Assembly: GCF_020905335.1 (NCBI RefSeq)
Contig: NZ_JAJJMN010000001.1
Coordinates: 3,658,001 to 3,722,000 of the forward strand
Source of the DNA: Flavobacterium lipolyticum
GTDB lineage: Bacteria > Bacteroidota > Bacteroidia > Flavobacteriales > Flavobacteriaceae
DNA: 64,000 nucleotides
Reading direction: 5' to 3'
Below, one piece after another: positions 45,366 through 55,900 of the stretch. The notes under the pieces were generated by a model. That model was not told the DNA's origin. It saw only the letters and a program-made list of their open reading frames with translations, and did no database searches. Within the stretch, counting starts at the first letter, position 1, and the number at the start of each line of letters is the position of its first letter. Made by a program: the position numbers and the translations under genes.

Positions 45366-48300
45366 TTATTTAACAATCAACAACCAGCCTTTTCCTTTTG
45401 ATACCGGTATTTCGTCTTTTGCGGTGAAGGTTTGTGCCGGTTGGAAATTTAGCACTTCAGGAGCCGTAATAGTAGCTTTTGCCGGATTGATTCCTAATTT
45501 TTTCCAGTCGATATTAAGTTTCACTTTTACATCCGTATCGGCCCAGCTTGCAATAGAAATTAAAGCAGTTCCGTTTTTTTTGTAAACTGTTGCCAGTACT
45601 TTGTCGTTTGATGTTTTTACCGGACAGTTTTCACTCCAGTATCCAATCATTTCAGAACCTTTAATTCCAAAAGTATCCCATAATTTCCATACCGGTCTTG
45701 GGTCGGCATTGTGGCTCCATGGCATTCTGTTGGTCATTCCGTAAACCATTCCTCTCCAAGGGTTTCCTCCGTCCTGTAGCATTTCACCCATTAACCCGAA
45801 AGGAATTCCGCTTACTTCGGTCAGGAAAAAGTCAGGATTGTTTTTTTCGTAATCAAAATACTCTCCAAACCATAGTTTGTTGATGTATGGAAAGTGCTCC
45901 ATATACAAATTGGCACTGTTGTTAAATCCGTCACTTTTGTTGTATTGATTGGCACTGTGGAGATCAATAATTCCAGGATGCCCGTCTTTGGTAAGCACTC
46001 TTTTGATTCGTTTCATGGTAATTCGGTCAAAAGCAACATCATCAAGATAAACGCCATCGATACCCACATTTTGTGTCAGCCAGTTCATTCCTTCTACATA
46101 ATAGTTGTGCCAACGGTTCATGCCGCTGTTTACAATTGCCGCGTCTTTAATTTCAGGTACAAACCAGGCCGCAATATAATCGTCACCCACATGTTCCTGC
46201 AGCCAGGAGAATCCGCCTCCTTTACCCGGAGAGTAAATTTCATGTCCTAAACTTCTTAAAGCAAAAGTTTCATAAGCTTTGTTTGAAACCTCTCTGACGG
46301 TATTGTAGATTTTTACTTTTAGTCCTTTTTCATGTGCTTCATCGATATAACTTTTCATTTTTTTAAATTCAATGAAAGGATAGTTGATATAGGGATTGAT
46401 AGCATTGGCATGGTGAATATTGATTACTGTTGCCCCGGTTTTGGCAATCGTATCGATATCGCTGTATTTGTGATAAAACTTAGTGTCCCACTGAAAATCG
46501 GTATTAATGGTGTGGAAAGGGGTAATTAGTAAATTGAAATTATAATACAAAACATCTCCTTTTTTCATGTTTCGGGCGCCGCTGTACGCATTGACCAAAA
46601 CCGATTTTGAATTAGGAGTGATGGTAATTCCTCCTTTATTTTCGTTCCCCCAGGAAGTGGGAAGCAATAAAGGTTTTTGCAGGTAAAAATTGGTGTTTAA
46701 CGGACGACTGTATTTCTCGTCGCGTAAAGAAAATTGCAATCCTGAATTTACATTTCCAATCCAGGCCCCATCCTGATTTTTGTGTGCAACATCCCATTTC
46801 CAGTCAAAATTGGCAGGACGATCGCCTCCTTTTTGACCTAATCCCATCATGTATTTTGCAGAAGAGGGCTGAATTGGCATTTGGAAATTGATATCATTAA
46901 ATACAGCATCTTCAAGTGCCGTGATTTTTACGGTGTACGTTAAAAAACCATCAAATTCTAGGGAAGCATGTACATCCATCTGAAGTGATTTTGCTGTAGA
47001 AATACTTTCCCAGGAAACCGTTCCGCTTTCTTTTTTAAGAAATTTAAGGCCTGTGTTCTTCCATTGTAACGCTTCTTTACCAGAGGCATCCAAAAAATGA
47101 AAAGCTAACGGAGCACTTAAAATGTCATTGGCTTTTGAACCAACTGTTGTCATTTCGGGCGTGAAATAAGTTTGAATTTGTATTGGAAAACCATTGGAAC
47201 CCAAAACTAACTTTCTGCCCAATAAGGAGATTTCGGTATCTTTTACCGTTAACGGGGTGTAAGGAGCAATAACCGTATTTTCCTGTGCCAGAGTAGAATT
47301 CAGCCATTTCAAACGTGTCATTTTCTCAGGAGAATCGATACCGCCGTTTTTAGTAATTTCATTGGTTACTTTTATCTGAAGCACAATGTCTTTTGATTTT
47401 CCATCAGCAATTACGGCAGCTTTACCGCTGTAGGTTCCTGCCGCCGCAGTTTCCGGGACATTGATGCCACACCATAGGGCTTGTACTTTTCCTTTTGAAA
47501 CCGAAACGGTATTGGTAAAAATAGCTCCATCGTATTTTGTTCCGTCAGTATTGATACAGTTAATGTCTTTCGATTCGATGATAGCTCCGGTAGAACTGAT
47601 TAAATTCGAAAAGGTAACTTTTACGTTGTCAAGATTCTGCAAGGCATAAACGCCTAACTGAAAGGCCAGATATTCACCTCTTAGCGCTGTGTCCGAAAAG
47701 GTATTTTGAACGCCTTTTTGAATCCATCTTTGTGGCAAATCATTTTTCATTCGGATGGAATACAAGCGGTCTTCCGGGAATACCAAAAAGGAACTGCCGC
47801 TGTTTTTGGCGATAAGATCTTTAGTTTCGGCTGCAGTTGCGATTACTTCCATCGGATAAAAACTGTTGAACGCATTTACACTCTGAATTTCGGTAACCGT
47901 ACAATTGTCAGTTAAATTGGATTTGATTTTAGCAAGCCATTGCGCGTCTGCTTTATCTTCAGGTTTAGCGTAAACTCCTTTTGGATAGTTAGCGTCACCT
48001 TCGTCAAGGTATGGCATATAATACACATAATACGTTCCTTTTCCTGAAATTGGTTCAAAGAAAATAGTACCCTTTTCTCTGTTGATGTCAGCCGTTTTTA
48101 TGTTTGAAATGGTTTTGCCTGAAGCATCCTGAACAATGATCTTTTTCAGTTCGGGTTTTTCGTCTCTTCTGCGCCATTCGATCGTAGTTTTGGCAACATC
48201 TCCGGTACCGGTAAAGCTTACTGCAACTCTGTGATTCCCTAATAAGTTAGGGTTCCAACTGTCGTTACCGTCTGAGTATTTTATTTGCGCGGTTAACGAA

Positions 48301-48371
48301 ATGCTGAAAACGAATAGGCACAGCATCAATAATCTATTCAAAATAGGTTTGTTTTTTAGGTTTGTTTTCAT
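45366..48371 (-). CDS. DUF6067 / GH123-type secreted glycoside hydrolase-like protein
   Basis: 1001 residues with a signal peptide (cleavage near LTAQ). Beta-rich domains fill about 30-630; the C-terminal part (about 640-930) looks like a (beta/alpha)8 enzyme with IDGVYLDDVAFDRITMKR, a DLHSANQYNKSDG strand end and EYFDYEKNNPDFFLTEVSG. These fit the DUF6067 family, related to GH123-type beta-N-acetylgalactosaminidases. Activity is not proven by sequence. With GH109 and GH35 nearby, an N-acetylhexosamine or galactose substrate is plausible. Confidence 0.7.
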   Translation of the reverse strand: MKTNLKNKPILNRLLMLCLFVFSISLTAQIKYSDGNDSWNPNLLGNHRVAVSFTGTGDVAKTTIEWRRRDEKPELKKIIVQDASGKTISNIKTADINREKGTIFFEPISGKGTYYVYYMPYLDEGDANYPKGVYAKPEDKADAQWLAKIKSNLTDNCTVTEIQSVNAFNSFYPMEVIATAAETKDLIAKNSGSSFLVFPEDRLYSIRMKNDLPQRWIQKGVQNTFSDTALRGEYLAFQLGVYALQNLDNVKVTFSNLISSTGAIIESKDINCINTDGTKYDGAIFTNTVSVSKGKVQALWCGINVPETAAAGTYSGKAAVIADGKSKDIVLQIKVTNEITKNGGIDSPEKMTRLKWLNSTLAQENTVIAPYTPLTVKDTEISLLGRKLVLGSNGFPIQIQTYFTPEMTTVGSKANDILSAPLAFHFLDASGKEALQWKNTGLKFLKKESGTVSWESISTAKSLQMDVHASLEFDGFLTYTVKITALEDAVFNDINFQMPIQPSSAKYMMGLGQKGGDRPANFDWKWDVAHKNQDGAWIGNVNSGLQFSLRDEKYSRPLNTNFYLQKPLLLPTSWGNENKGGITITPNSKSVLVNAYSGARNMKKGDVLYYNFNLLITPFHTINTDFQWDTKFYHKYSDIDTIAKTGATVINIHHANAINPYINYPFIEFKKMKSYIDEAHEKGLKVKIYNTVREVSNKAYETFALRSLGHEIYSPGKGGGFSWLQEHVGDDYIAAWFVPEIKDAAIVNSGMNRWHNYYVEGMNWLTQNVGIDGVYLDDVAFDRITMKRIKRVLTKDGHPGIIDLHSANQYNKSDGFNNSANLYMEHFPYINKLWFGEYFDYEKNNPDFFLTEVSGIPFGLMGEMLQDGGNPWRGMVYGMTNRMPWSHNADPRPVWKLWDTFGIKGSEMIGYWSENCPVKTSNDKVLATVYKKNGTALISIASWADTDVKVKLNIDWKKLGINPAKATITAPEVLNFQPAQTFTAKDEIPVSKGKGWLLIVK

Positions 48372-48374
48372 TGT

Positions 48375-48612
48375 TTTATTATGTGAGTTGTGGGTTGTGG
48401 GTTGTGGGTTGTGAGTTGTGGGTTTTGAGTTATGAGTTTTGAGTTATGAGTTATGAGTTATGAGTTATGAGTTTTGAGTTATGAGTTTTGAGTTTTGAGT
48501 TATGAGTTATGAGTTATTAGTTATTAGTTATTAGTTATTAGTTATTAGTTATGGGTTTCGGACAATAAACCATAAACCATAAACAATTAAACGGTTAAAC
48601 AATTAAACGATT
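48375..48612. repeat. 7-bp GAGTTAT microsatellite region
   Basis: Blocks of GTGGGTT / GAGTTAT / TAGTTAT repeats (about 48390-48555) continue into ACCATAAACCATAAAC and AATTAAACGGTTAAAC words. It fills the gap between the DUF6067 and cytochrome genes. Confidence 0.85.
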
Positions 48613-48635
48613 AAACAGTTAACCGATTAACCATA

Positions 48636-49625
48636 CTAATATACCGCTTTCCATCCATTTTTTTTCCAATAGGCAATTATGGGTTTGTAGGGGCCGTATT
48701 TGTGTTGTTCTTCTGAGAAGTTATCACTGAAAGGGCTGTGTGCATAGTCAATTGGTTTCCCCATTTTATTAGGGTAATCAAATGTTTTGGGGTTAGGTCT
48801 GTCGTGTACGGAATCATCATTTACATAGGCTGCAATATCGAGTGCCTGTAAGTCGGTAAGATATGGTTTTCCCAGGCTGACTTTATCGTATGGCATATTG
48901 CTTTTTAGCCATTGTGCCTGTTTGATTACTCTGTGCATGCTTGAACCGGGCTGATAGCCGTATTGTCCCCAAAGCGGCGGGTAGGTGTAGCCTGATTGGT
49001 CGGCATTGTACCGACCTTCACCGTTGTTTCCGTGGCAGCGGGCACAATTTTCGATAAACAGGGCTTTTCCTCGTTCAGGGCTTGCGGCTACATCCGGAAA
49101 TTCAATTTCCAGATTTTTGGCGCCTTTGAAACCTCCATCTTTCGGAACAAATTTGCTGATCCATTTAAAGTAGGATAAAAAAGCGACCATTTCTTTGCTG
49201 TCCAGCGGAAGCGGTTTCCCCGAATGCGGACGCATGATACAATTGTTAACCCTTTCGGCCAGAGTAAGGACCTTATTTTCACGTCCGCGATACTGTGGAT
49301 AATTGTCGTGTGAGGACATTAAATTAAAGGCATAAGGTTTTGTTCCTGCATCCTGGTGGCAGTTGGTACAATTCATCTTGTTGCCTAAGTATTTTCCTTT
49401 GATGCCGTTTGGACCAATATAATAAGCGGTTTTTAGCATTAACTCTCTACCATAACGAACAGATTCTCCAAATGGATCGTCCGGAATTTTTGAGGTGTCA
49501 ATGGTAATATACGAATCATCATGAGCCATTTTGTTTGCTAATGTCTGCGAATTAGAGGTATTGCACGAATTGAAAACGACAATTGGCAATGCTGAAAAAA
49601 GTCCGATAAGAATTGTTTTTTTCAT
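48636..49625 (-). CDS. TsdA-like dihaem cytochrome c (thiosulfate dehydrogenase family)
   Basis: 329 residues with a lipoprotein signal (FNSCNT, Cys at about 21). Two haem motifs are present: CTNCH at 86-90 and CARCH at 194-198. The intervening RVNNCIMRPHSGKPLPLDS (about 125-143) and the GYTYPPLWGQYGYQPGSSMHR block after the second haem are typical of TsdA thiosulfate dehydrogenases / tetrathionate reductases. The protein is periplasmic and membrane-anchored. It lies inside the PUL, between DUF6067 and aryl-sulfate sulfotransferase genes, an unusual place for a sulfur-redox cytochrome. Confidence 0.8.
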   Translation of the reverse strand: MKKTILIGLFSALPIVVFNSCNTSNSQTLANKMAHDDSYITIDTSKIPDDPFGESVRYGRELMLKTAYYIGPNGIKGKYLGNKMNCTNCHQDAGTKPYAFNLMSSHDNYPQYRGRENKVLTLAERVNNCIMRPHSGKPLPLDSKEMVAFLSYFKWISKFVPKDGGFKGAKNLEIEFPDVAASPERGKALFIENCARCHGNNGEGRYNADQSGYTYPPLWGQYGYQPGSSMHRVIKQAQWLKSNMPYDKVSLGKPYLTDLQALDIAAYVNDDSVHDRPNPKTFDYPNKMGKPIDYAHSPFSDNFSEEQHKYGPYKPIIAYWKKNGWKAVY

Positions 49626-49724
49626 GTCGTAAAATTTTTAACCTGTTTTGTATCTTAACAATCCCAAAACCTTGAGATGAGCCTGTTCCTTTTTTTTATA
49701 GTATTAACTAGCTGGTTCCAGTTA

Positions 49725-49868
49725 TTTTAACACATAGAAACATAGCTTCTGTTTACTTAAAAAAGGCGTTTCACTTATTTAAATGCACAAAGTCAACTAT
49801 GTGAAAGAAACGAGTTGCTAATGGTTTTCTTTTTTGCACCTAAAATCTATGTCTCTATGTGTTTATAA
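49725..49868. repeat. MITE-like palindromic element, copy 5
   Basis: TTTTAACACATAGAAACATAG at the left (49725 on) and CTATGTCTCTATGTGTTTA at the right are good inverted repeats. The centre holds GGCGTTTCACTTATTTAAA and GAAAGAAACGAG. It is about 144 bp, between the cytochrome and sulfotransferase genes. Confidence 0.75.
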
Positions 49869-49915
49869 TTTTTTAATCTAATAGTCGTTTTGTCATTTCA
49901 AACAAGATCTTGTCT

Positions 49916-51328
49916 TTAATTCAATAGCAATGGTTTTAAGTTTTCTTCAGGAATGAATTGTACGCGATAAGGCGGAATTTCAGATTCTAATGCCCATAAT
50001 AAAACCCCTTTTTTATTGGTTAAAACCGTAATATGTCTCTTGGAACAACAAGCCAAAATGAGTTCTTTATTGATCATATAAGCACTTCCCATTCTGTCGT
50101 TGTAAACGTCTTTTGGCAATAGGATGTGGAAATCCAGATGAACAGATTTATTCGTTTCATCTACTTTTAGTGCAAAAACAGAAGATTGCTTTTTGTCGAC
50201 TCCATTATCAAAAAACATCAGACTGCCTTCGGGATTGATGTGGGCGGCGTGTGCCTGAGAGAAATCGTTGTCTCCAGACATTTTAAGATTTCCTCCCCGT
50301 CCTAATTTCCAGAGTACTTTTCCGGTTTTAGCCTCTATTTTCCAGATTTGACCGTTGTTGTAAAACGAGATCAGGAAATTACCGTCTTTATCATAGTTTA
50401 AACTGTTGGCGTGCATCCAGTCTTTCTTGGTTTTGAGTAGTTTTTTGTCTTTCATGGGATCTAAATCATCAAAAACACTCCATTTCCAAAGCTGTTTTCC
50501 TTTTCTGTCCAAAATCAGAATCCCGTCGCCATTAATCGTATCTTTTTGTTTTCCGCCAATAGAACTTAGATCGGTTATTCTTTGATCGACAAATAAAGTG
50601 ACAATTTCGTTAGCCGATTTTTTGATGATTTCGTGATGAATTACCTGTTTTAAATCGCCTTGTCCCTTTTTGATATGGGTTAGAGTATCGCCTTGTAAGT
50701 TGATTTCAAGTATCTCACTTCCATAACTTGTGGGTTCATCATTTTTTCCCAGAATGGCAATGATACTTTGTTCTTGGGTAAAATGAGTAACTTTAAACCC
50801 TGTTCCTTCAACGGTATGATACCATCTTAAGTTACCTTTATAATCTACAATATAAGCAACGCCCGGTGTTTCTCTTTTGGCTAAAAGCATAAAACCTTTT
50901 TTGAAATTTTCCGGCACCAGTTCCGGTTTCGGACAGTTTGCTTTGAATTGTTTTTGTAACCATTCCGGTAATTTTCTAGATTTGAAGGTATATATTTTAC
51001 TACTGTCTTTTTCCTGCCCATTGCTCGTAATTAACTGAAAATGATATTGAGTTTCAGGAGTAATGTTGCAAAGGACCAAAGAATGAGACAGACCAGCTTT
51101 TGAAACTGGAGAGCTTATTCTATTTTTTGTGTCTTTTTGAGCAGGCCAATACTCGGCATAGACCTGAACATTTTCGTTCGTAGTCACATCGATCTGAATT
51201 TTCAATTCGTTGTTGCCATGAATGCCAATATTGATGTTCGTTACAGGAGTTCCCTGTTTTTTAGAACAGCTTACCAAAATAAGCAGGATCCAAATAAATA
51301 CTCCTTTTGCTATTACATTTTTAATCAT
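49916..51328 (-). CDS. Aryl-sulfate sulfotransferase (ASST), lipoprotein
   Basis: 470 residues with a lipoprotein signal (LLILVSCSK). A small N-terminal Ig/FN3-like domain (about 30-120) is followed by the ASST beta-propeller (about 140-465). Typical features include the propeller blades GILILDRKGKQLWKWSVFD and, at about 365-385, SQAHAAHINPEGSLMFFDNG, the region with the conserved His near the active site. ASST moves a sulfate group from one phenolic sulfate ester to another phenol without PAPS. It is placed downstream of susD2 in the PUL; no sulfatase gene is present. Confidence 0.82.
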   Translation of the reverse strand: MIKNVIAKGVFIWILLILVSCSKKQGTPVTNINIGIHGNNELKIQIDVTTNENVQVYAEYWPAQKDTKNRISSPVSKAGLSHSLVLCNITPETQYHFQLITSNGQEKDSSKIYTFKSRKLPEWLQKQFKANCPKPELVPENFKKGFMLLAKRETPGVAYIVDYKGNLRWYHTVEGTGFKVTHFTQEQSIIAILGKNDEPTSYGSEILEINLQGDTLTHIKKGQGDLKQVIHHEIIKKSANEIVTLFVDQRITDLSSIGGKQKDTINGDGILILDRKGKQLWKWSVFDDLDPMKDKKLLKTKKDWMHANSLNYDKDGNFLISFYNNGQIWKIEAKTGKVLWKLGRGGNLKMSGDNDFSQAHAAHINPEGSLMFFDNGVDKKQSSVFALKVDETNKSVHLDFHILLPKDVYNDRMGSAYMINKELILACCSKRHITVLTNKKGVLLWALESEIPPYRVQFIPEENLKPLLLN

Positions 51329-51379
51329 CTGAAAGGCTTCTTTTATGAAACAGATAAATTATACTGTTTATAGTTAAAA

Positions 51380-51420
51380 ATCAGGAACAGTCAGGTATTT
51401 CAAAACCCGCTGTTCCTGAT
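51380..51420 (-). terminator. Hairpin after susD2
   Basis: ATCAGGAACAG (51380-51390) / CTGTTCCTGAT (51410-51420), a perfect 11-bp stem about 10 bp after the susD2 stop, then TTTTTAAC on the minus strand. As after susD1, it probably reduces expression of the downstream genes. Confidence 0.75.
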
Positions 51421-51430
51421 CTGATTTCTG

Positions 51431-52942
51431 TTATTGTCTGTCGGCATTACTCAGGTTCGGATTTAAGTCGACCTGACTTTGCGGATAGGTGTAATATTTG
51501 TTTTTAGGCATGGTGATAGGTGCGGTTTCTCCAACTCTTACGTGATAGGCATTTACCAGAACATCAAACTTATTCATTCGGATTAGATCCTGACGGCGTT
51601 TTCCTTCATAGAACAATTCCCATCCTCTCTCCTGTAAAATAGCATCTCGTAACGAAGTTTTATTATAATCGGATAAAACCAGCAGTTTGGCATGTGATCT
51701 TCCTTTTACCTGATTGATGAGGTCTATGGCTTCGGCAGTTGGGCCGTTTATTTCGTTTAAGGCTTCGGCTCTGCTCAGCAATACATCAGCATAACGCAAT
51801 ATGTTTACGCTGTGACCATCATAATAAGTAGTGGTTTCATCATCGGCATATTTTCGGGTCGATACGTCAGGCATATAAAACTCTCCTTTTGGTGGCTGTG
51901 CTCCTAAGGAAGGGGCTTGTTTGTGAAGTAATTTATCAGTACCCATAAACTCCGGGAAGAAACATTTTTTTCGATCGTCTTCATTTCCAAAAGTATTGTA
52001 GAAGTCCCAGTTTACGGTATAATACTGCCATCTGTTTTCGACAACCGGATGATCGATAGGACCAAAGTGGTTCAGAAGTTCCGTTCCGTTTACATTGGCA
52101 TCACTCAGAGAAGAAAAGATGTTTTCGCTGCACCATTTGTTACTTTCTTTAAAAAGCCCCAAATAAGTAGGGAACAGGCTGTACTCGTTGAGGTTCATGA
52201 CTTGCTGTGTAAGAGTGGCTACTTTTTGCCAGTCACGATTTCGCAAATATAATTTTGCCAATAACGTTAAGGCAGCTCCTTTTGTAGCACGACCTACATC
52301 GTTACTTTCATAAATTGCATTTTTCTTGTAGTTAACGGGTAAAACGGCAGCAACATCATTCAAATCTTTAATTAAAAGCGCTTCTATAGTTTCAACAGAA
52401 GAAGGCGGTGTTTGCTCCAGATAGTTTGGATTGTCTAAGTTGGCTTCTGTTACAAGGATAACAGGTCCCCACGCGTCTGTTAAATCCATATAAGCAGAAG
52501 CTCTTAAAAATTTAGCCTCGGCTATAAACTGAGTTTTTTCAGCTTCTGTAATGCCGCTCATTTTTGAAATATTAAAAATCGCAAAATTGGCGTTGGCTAC
52601 CAGTTTGTACATGGCATTCCAGTCTTCCAGAAGCAGACCGTTGGCAGAATTCCAAAGCCCTAAAGATAATTGCCCGGGGTCACCACCGTACTGGCAGTGT
52701 CCTAAATCTGTGGCAATATCAGTCAAAGCAAAATGCCTTGTTGCCCAATACGAGAAGTTGTCTCCCACAGAAGGGCCTTTTAATCTTCCATAAATAGAAT
52801 TAATAGAAGCGATAGCATCCGATTTGGTTTGAAATCCATTAGTATCGGTCAAACTGCTGTATACGGTAGGATCAAGATCATCATTGCATGAAAATTGCAA
52901 ACCTGCTGTCAGTAAGAGGAATATGATTGTATATTTTTTCAT
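51431..52942 (-). CDS. susD2: SusD/RagB-type surface glycan-binding lipoprotein 2
   Basis: 503 residues, lipoprotein signal ending QFSCND (Cys about 19), with the helical SusD fold: NFAIFNISKMSGITEAEK and FLRASAYMDLTDAWGPVILV are the usual early motifs and GWELFYEGKRRQDLIRMN the usual C-terminal one. It pairs with susC2, ending 37 bp upstream. The two SusD proteins are clearly different in sequence, so they probably bind different parts of the substrate. Confidence 0.93.
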   Translation of the reverse strand: MKKYTIIFLLLTAGLQFSCNDDLDPTVYSSLTDTNGFQTKSDAIASINSIYGRLKGPSVGDNFSYWATRHFALTDIATDLGHCQYGGDPGQLSLGLWNSANGLLLEDWNAMYKLVANANFAIFNISKMSGITEAEKTQFIAEAKFLRASAYMDLTDAWGPVILVTEANLDNPNYLEQTPPSSVETIEALLIKDLNDVAAVLPVNYKKNAIYESNDVGRATKGAALTLLAKLYLRNRDWQKVATLTQQVMNLNEYSLFPTYLGLFKESNKWCSENIFSSLSDANVNGTELLNHFGPIDHPVVENRWQYYTVNWDFYNTFGNEDDRKKCFFPEFMGTDKLLHKQAPSLGAQPPKGEFYMPDVSTRKYADDETTTYYDGHSVNILRYADVLLSRAEALNEINGPTAEAIDLINQVKGRSHAKLLVLSDYNKTSLRDAILQERGWELFYEGKRRQDLIRMNKFDVLVNAYHVRVGETAPITMPKNKYYTYPQSQVDLNPNLSNADRQ

Positions 52943-52978
52943 TTTAATAAATTTTATGTTACTAAAAAAGCTTTTAGA

Positions 52979-55900
52979 CTAATGAATGGCAACCTTAATA
53001 CCCAAAATGATGGTTCGTGAAGCCGGGAATGAATTGAAATCGATTCCTCCTCCTAAGTTTTGTTTGGTAGTATCGTTGGTGAAATGTCCGTTTACCTCAG
53101 GATCATTTCCGGAATAATTCGTAATGGTCAATAAGTTTTGTCCAATGGCATACAATCTGATATTGTCTACAAATTTGAGTGGTTTTAAAACACTTTCAGG
53201 AATAGTATATCCGATAGAAAGATTTTTTAGGCGCAGGTAAGAGGCTTCTTCTACAAATTTTGAATTGACATAACTTCCATAAGTACTTTTGTAATAGCCG
53301 TCTCTTGGAACATCTGTATTTTCATTCGTACCGGCTACCCAGCGGTTTAAAGCATCTGTACTGGTTGTTGATTCTCCAACCATTCGGGTCATGTTGTAAA
53401 CCGAATAATCAAAAGCTCCCTGAAAAAAGATGTTCAGATCGAAGTTTCCAATTTTAAAATCATTGTTAAGCCCAAGAGTATAATGAGGTGTTGAATTGCC
53501 TAAATAAGTTCTGTCGTTTACGGTAATTGCACCGTCTCCGTCTAAGTCTTCATATTTTGGATCACCCGGTTTAGACAAAGGCTGCGGAGCATATACTTCT
53601 CCGGTTTTGATTACTCCGGCATATTTAAAACCATATAAAACGCCCATTTCTCTGCCCGGTTCCAGTCTGGTAAATTCGCGTCCCGAAACCGTTCCGCTTG
53701 GATTAGAAGTATTCTGACTGATGATAGACACATTATCGGCAAGTGAAACGACTTCTTGTTTGTTGTAAGCCACATTTAGTGAAGTGGTCCACAAGAAATG
53801 ATCATTTCTGAAATTAGTACTGGTAATTCCCAATTCAATACCCTTGTTGTCAATCACTCCGGAGTTGATGGTTTGTGTATTAAAACCCCACCATCCGCCA
53901 ATAGGGACTCTGATAAGGGCATCGGTAGTTCTTTTTTTATACACATCGATTGTTGCGGTTATTCTGTCATTAAAAAGCCCCATGTCCAACCCAATATCAG
54001 TCTGAGTGGTTTGTTCCCATTTTAAGTCTTTATTCGCTAAATTGGCAGGTTCCGTACCATTAACAAAATTTCCATCTCCAATAGTTACTCCCCAGGCTCT
54101 TAAGGTTGGCATGAAAGCATAATCTCCAATACCATCAGCTCCTGTAACTCCATAGCTAACTCTCAACTTAAGATCAGAGACCGTTTTGGAGTTTTGCATA
54201 AAAGATTCGTTAGATATTTTCCATGCTACTGCTCCTGAAGGGAATATTCCGAAAGAGTTATTGCTTCCAAAACGGGAAGAACCGTCTTTTCTTAAGGTAA
54301 ATGCAGCCAGATATCGATCACTGAAAGAATAATTTAGCCTTCCAAAATAGGAAGTCAGCTTTGTTTCGATTTTTTCAGTCTCAGGTTTCAAATAAACCGC
54401 TGCCGCGTCAAGGTTGTGATAGGTTAATGCATCGTTAGAAAAACCGGTTCCGGCCGCTCTCAAAAACTCATACGTATCTTTTTGATTCGACGTACCAATC
54501 ATGGCACTCATCGAATGTTCCTTAATATTGAATTTATAAGTTAGGTATTGCTCTGTACTCCATCTGAAATAAGTTTTGTTTTCCTCAGATCCTGATCCTT
54601 TTAAAGCAGCTCCAGCCACCAACGTTCTTGGGGTGTATCTTCCTTCAATATTTTCCTGCCATTCCGCACCCGCTCCAAAATGATAGGTTAGTCCTTTAAT
54701 AATTTCATAGTCCAAAAACATATTTCCGTTGACCAATCTGTTGATAATATGATCGGTTGGTTCTAACAAAAGTGCCAAAGCATTGTCTTTCCCCTGAAAT
54801 TTGTAATAAGAACCGTCGGGATTGTAAATTGGAATAGTTGGTGGGGCGGTCTGGATAGAAAACAGCGGGGATAAAATATTATCTCCAAAATCGCTGTTAT
54901 TTCCCTCACTGGCAGCTCCGTAAATGTTCGTACCAACGTTTAGTTTGTCATTAAATCTTTTTTCGCCTCCCATTCTCACACTGTATCTTTTAAAATCAGT
55001 ATTTTCGATAGCTCCGGTTTGTTTGATGTAGTTTCCGGAAAGGAAAAATTTAGAGGTTTTGTCACTTCCGCTAAAAGTAATGGTTCTGTTTAGTACTTCT
55101 CCGGGGCGTGTTGCGGCCTTAAACCAATTGGTATTGGCAACAGGGAAATCGGAAGAAAAAACAGGAGGTCGACCATTCTCTTTCGCAATAGCATTTTGAA
55201 TGTCGGCATATTGCTGTCCGTTGATAAGAGAAGGTTCCTTGATAATGCTTTGAAAACCATCTGAGATCTCGGCTTCAATCTGCATTTTACCTGATTTTCC
55301 TTTTTTAGTCGTAATCAGGATAACTCCATTTGCGCCTCTCGAACCATAAATAGCGGTAGAGGAGGCATCTTTTAGAATTTGAATGTTTTCAATGTCGTTC
55401 GGACTGATAGAGGCTCCTGTGCTGGTAATGAAACCGTCTACAACATACAAAGGCGAATTAGAATTGTTAAGAGAATTTCCACCTCTAATAACAATCGAAG
55501 GATTGGTTCCCGGAGCGTAGCTGTTTTGCTGTACCTGAACTCCCGAAGCACGCCCTTGCAGAGCCTGACCAACATTCGAAATAGTACCTCCTAAGTTTAA
55601 GTTGTCTTTGCCAATAGAACTCACAGAACCGGTAAGGTCTTTTTTCTTGGCTTTTCCGTATCCTATAACTATTTCTTCTAATTTTTGTCCCGCCTCTTTG
55701 AGAACAATTTTTAAAGGCGAACTTCCAACGGTTACTTCCTGATCTTCCATACCAACGTAGGAAATGATAAGTTTCGTTACATTATCAGCGACAGTAATGG
55801 CAAAACTTCCGTCTGCATCTGTCTGCACTCCGGTACGGCTTCCTTTTACAACAACATTTGCTCCGGCGATAGGAAGTCCGTTTTGATCGGTTACTTTACC

